Shown piece after piece: positions 63,133-64,000 of a stretch of 64,000 nt of DNA. Numbering within the stretch: the first letter of the stretch is position 1; each line of letters begins with the position of its first letter. Source of the stretch: Cyathus striatus (lineage: Eukaryota; Basidiomycota; Agaricomycetes; Agaricales; Nidulariaceae); contig JAOVFP010000013.1 of the NCBI GenBank assembly GCA_025738555.1, positions 1,798,001 through 1,862,000 of the forward strand. Direction: 5' to 3'. The notes below the pieces were generated by a model. The model saw only the letters and a list, made by a program, of their open reading frames with translations. It was not told the origin of the DNA and made no database searches. The position numbers and the translations under genes are program-made.

Positions 63133-63515
63133 CTGTACGATTTCGACCAATTGTTCGGTCACGTGTCACACGGGGTCTCCGAACAGAACAAATTCAAATC
63201 TTGTCACGCATCCCAGAGAGCATTGAACATAGGGTAGAGACAACTAAATAAGAGCTTAAAATTGAAAAAAAATTCATTGTGGATTTGAGTAAGTTTTTCT
63301 TCTCAAAAATTTCTATATGGATACTGCTCACTCATTGTAGATCTATTGTTAATAATATTCATGTAGTTATTATTGTTGAACAACTCTTAACAATGAACAT
63401 GGGCATGAACAAATTGTAAGCCTGTCACATACTGAACTGGGCCTCAAACCGAACAATGAATTCAAAAATTTCGGTCACGCCCAAAATCAGTGAACAACTG
63501 GTCGAAATAGTACAG
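63133..63515. mobile_element. TA-flanked MITE 2, 383 bp (Tc1/mariner-like)
   Basis: Begins CTGTACGATTTCGACCAATT and ends in the near inverse AACTGGTCGAAATAGTACAG, with TA at 63131-63132 and 63516-63517. It shares terminal sequence with the element at 61594-61877. It lies 5 bp from the right terminal repeat of the enclosing hAT element. Confidence 0.8.
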
Positions 63516-63541
63516 TATATGGTTGGAGCCTTAGGTGTGCG

Positions 63542-64000
63542 TGGCAGACGAGGTGCAGGGCAGGGAGAGAGTAATAGCATATCATCGTCTATCTCTTCTT
63601 CCTCTCGTTGCTAGGCAATGGCACGGGTATGGGTACTGGTGGGTACAGGTACGGGTTAAGCTTTCGGAACCCGTAACCCGCAGGTACCCGTAGGCAATAT
63701 ATATATATTAAATAAAAATAAGAACTAACAATTTGCAGTTAGCCCACTACCTTCAGAATACATGTGTATGGTTTACTTCATAATGTAGTGTAAATGTGCT
63801 TATACCGAGAATCCGTTTCTGCATTTTGTTCAGCCCGCGGGGTTAAACTAAGGTAGCAGACCTATATGCAATTCATTAATATCGTCGTCGTTACTCCTAT
63901 TCGTGCTCGATCCATTGGATATTATGGCACCGCATTGCCCTTCATCATACGGTTCTAACGACGCCACAACCATATTTTTAGGCCAGCTCGTTCCGGAGTT
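63542..64000. other. Right flank with a second hAT-like terminus
   Basis: From about 63613 there is GGCAATGGCACGGGTATGGG followed by tandem GGGTAC-type words, then the inverted words GAACCCGTAACCCG and GGTACCCG up to about 63695 and a TATATATATATT run. This composition resembles ends of fungal hAT elements; the other end would be outside the window. No coding sequence is seen. Confidence 0.45.

Larger units (their letters stand above)
61259..63533. mobile_element. hAT-type composite DNA transposon, 2275 bp
   Basis: The terminal inverted repeats are 13 bp: TAAGGCTCCAACC at 61259-61271 and its exact reverse complement at 63521-63533. The flanks are an exact 8-bp target duplication, GGTGTGCG (61251-61258 and 63534-63541). 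An 8-bp duplication is the hallmark of the hAT superfamily. Inside are a truncated hAT transposase gene, a tyrosine-recombinase fragment on the other strand, and two smaller TA-flanked elements, so it is a nest of insertions and is unlikely to be autonomous now. It inserted into the presumed promoter of the Ser/Pro-rich gene. Confidence 0.88.

Overview
The window looks like nuclear DNA of a filamentous basidiomycete, most likely an Agaricomycete. The genes are cut by many very short introns (about 45-85 nt, GT-AG, with CTRAY-like branch sites), and the gene families are typical of mushrooms: GT90/CAP10, DUF6533, RUS/DUF647, a Pro/Ser-rich bHLH factor and hAT transposons. I rebuilt spliced models by hand from splice sites and reading phase. 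No homology search was possible, so family names rest on motif recognition.

Layout. 1-4.2 kb: no gene; decayed repeats (a ~0.5 kb tandem duplication at 1.05-1.99 kb, a ~420 bp inverted-repeat element at 3.28-3.70 kb). 4.24-6.78 kb (+): vacuolar-type Ca2+/H+ exchanger CAX-A. 7.35-8.51 kb (+): orphan gene. 12.50-15.12 kb (+): CAX-B. 16.16-17.60 kb (+): aldo/keto reductase AKR-1. 18.41-20.54 kb (-): GT90 glycosyltransferase. 20.6-32.3 kb: gene-poor, with several short repeats. 32.40-34.59 kb (+): bHLH transcription factor. 34.6-39.5 kb: no gene seen. 39.49-41.11 kb (-): RUS/DUF647 membrane protein. 42.11-43.58 kb (-): AKR-3. 44.29-46.90 kb (-): CAX-C. 50.38-51.77 kb (-): AKR-2. 52.8-53.65 kb: 3' fragment of a DUF6533 gene. 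54.0-55.24 kb (+): DUF6533 gene with a frame problem. 55.57-56.96 kb (-): AKR-4. 59.4-61.2 kb (-): Ser/Pro-rich protein gene, frame-broken or oddly spliced. 61.26-63.53 kb: nested DNA-transposon composite. 63.6 kb to the end: a second transposon-like terminus.

The main theme is a local amplification of two unrelated metabolic/transport families: three CAX exchangers and four AKRs. CAX-B/AKR-1 on the plus strand and CAX-C/AKR-3 on the minus strand form an inverted pair about 24 kb apart, with similar CAX-AKR intergenic DNA, enclosing single-copy GT90, bHLH and RUS genes. All seven paralogues read as intact, with catalytic or ion-binding motifs kept, but their introns differ. CAX-A lacks three introns that its paralogues have, three introns use GC instead of GT donors, one AKR has an extra intron, and an 8-nt microexon encodes part of the ion-binding motif. 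No tRNA, rRNA or CRISPR array was recognised.
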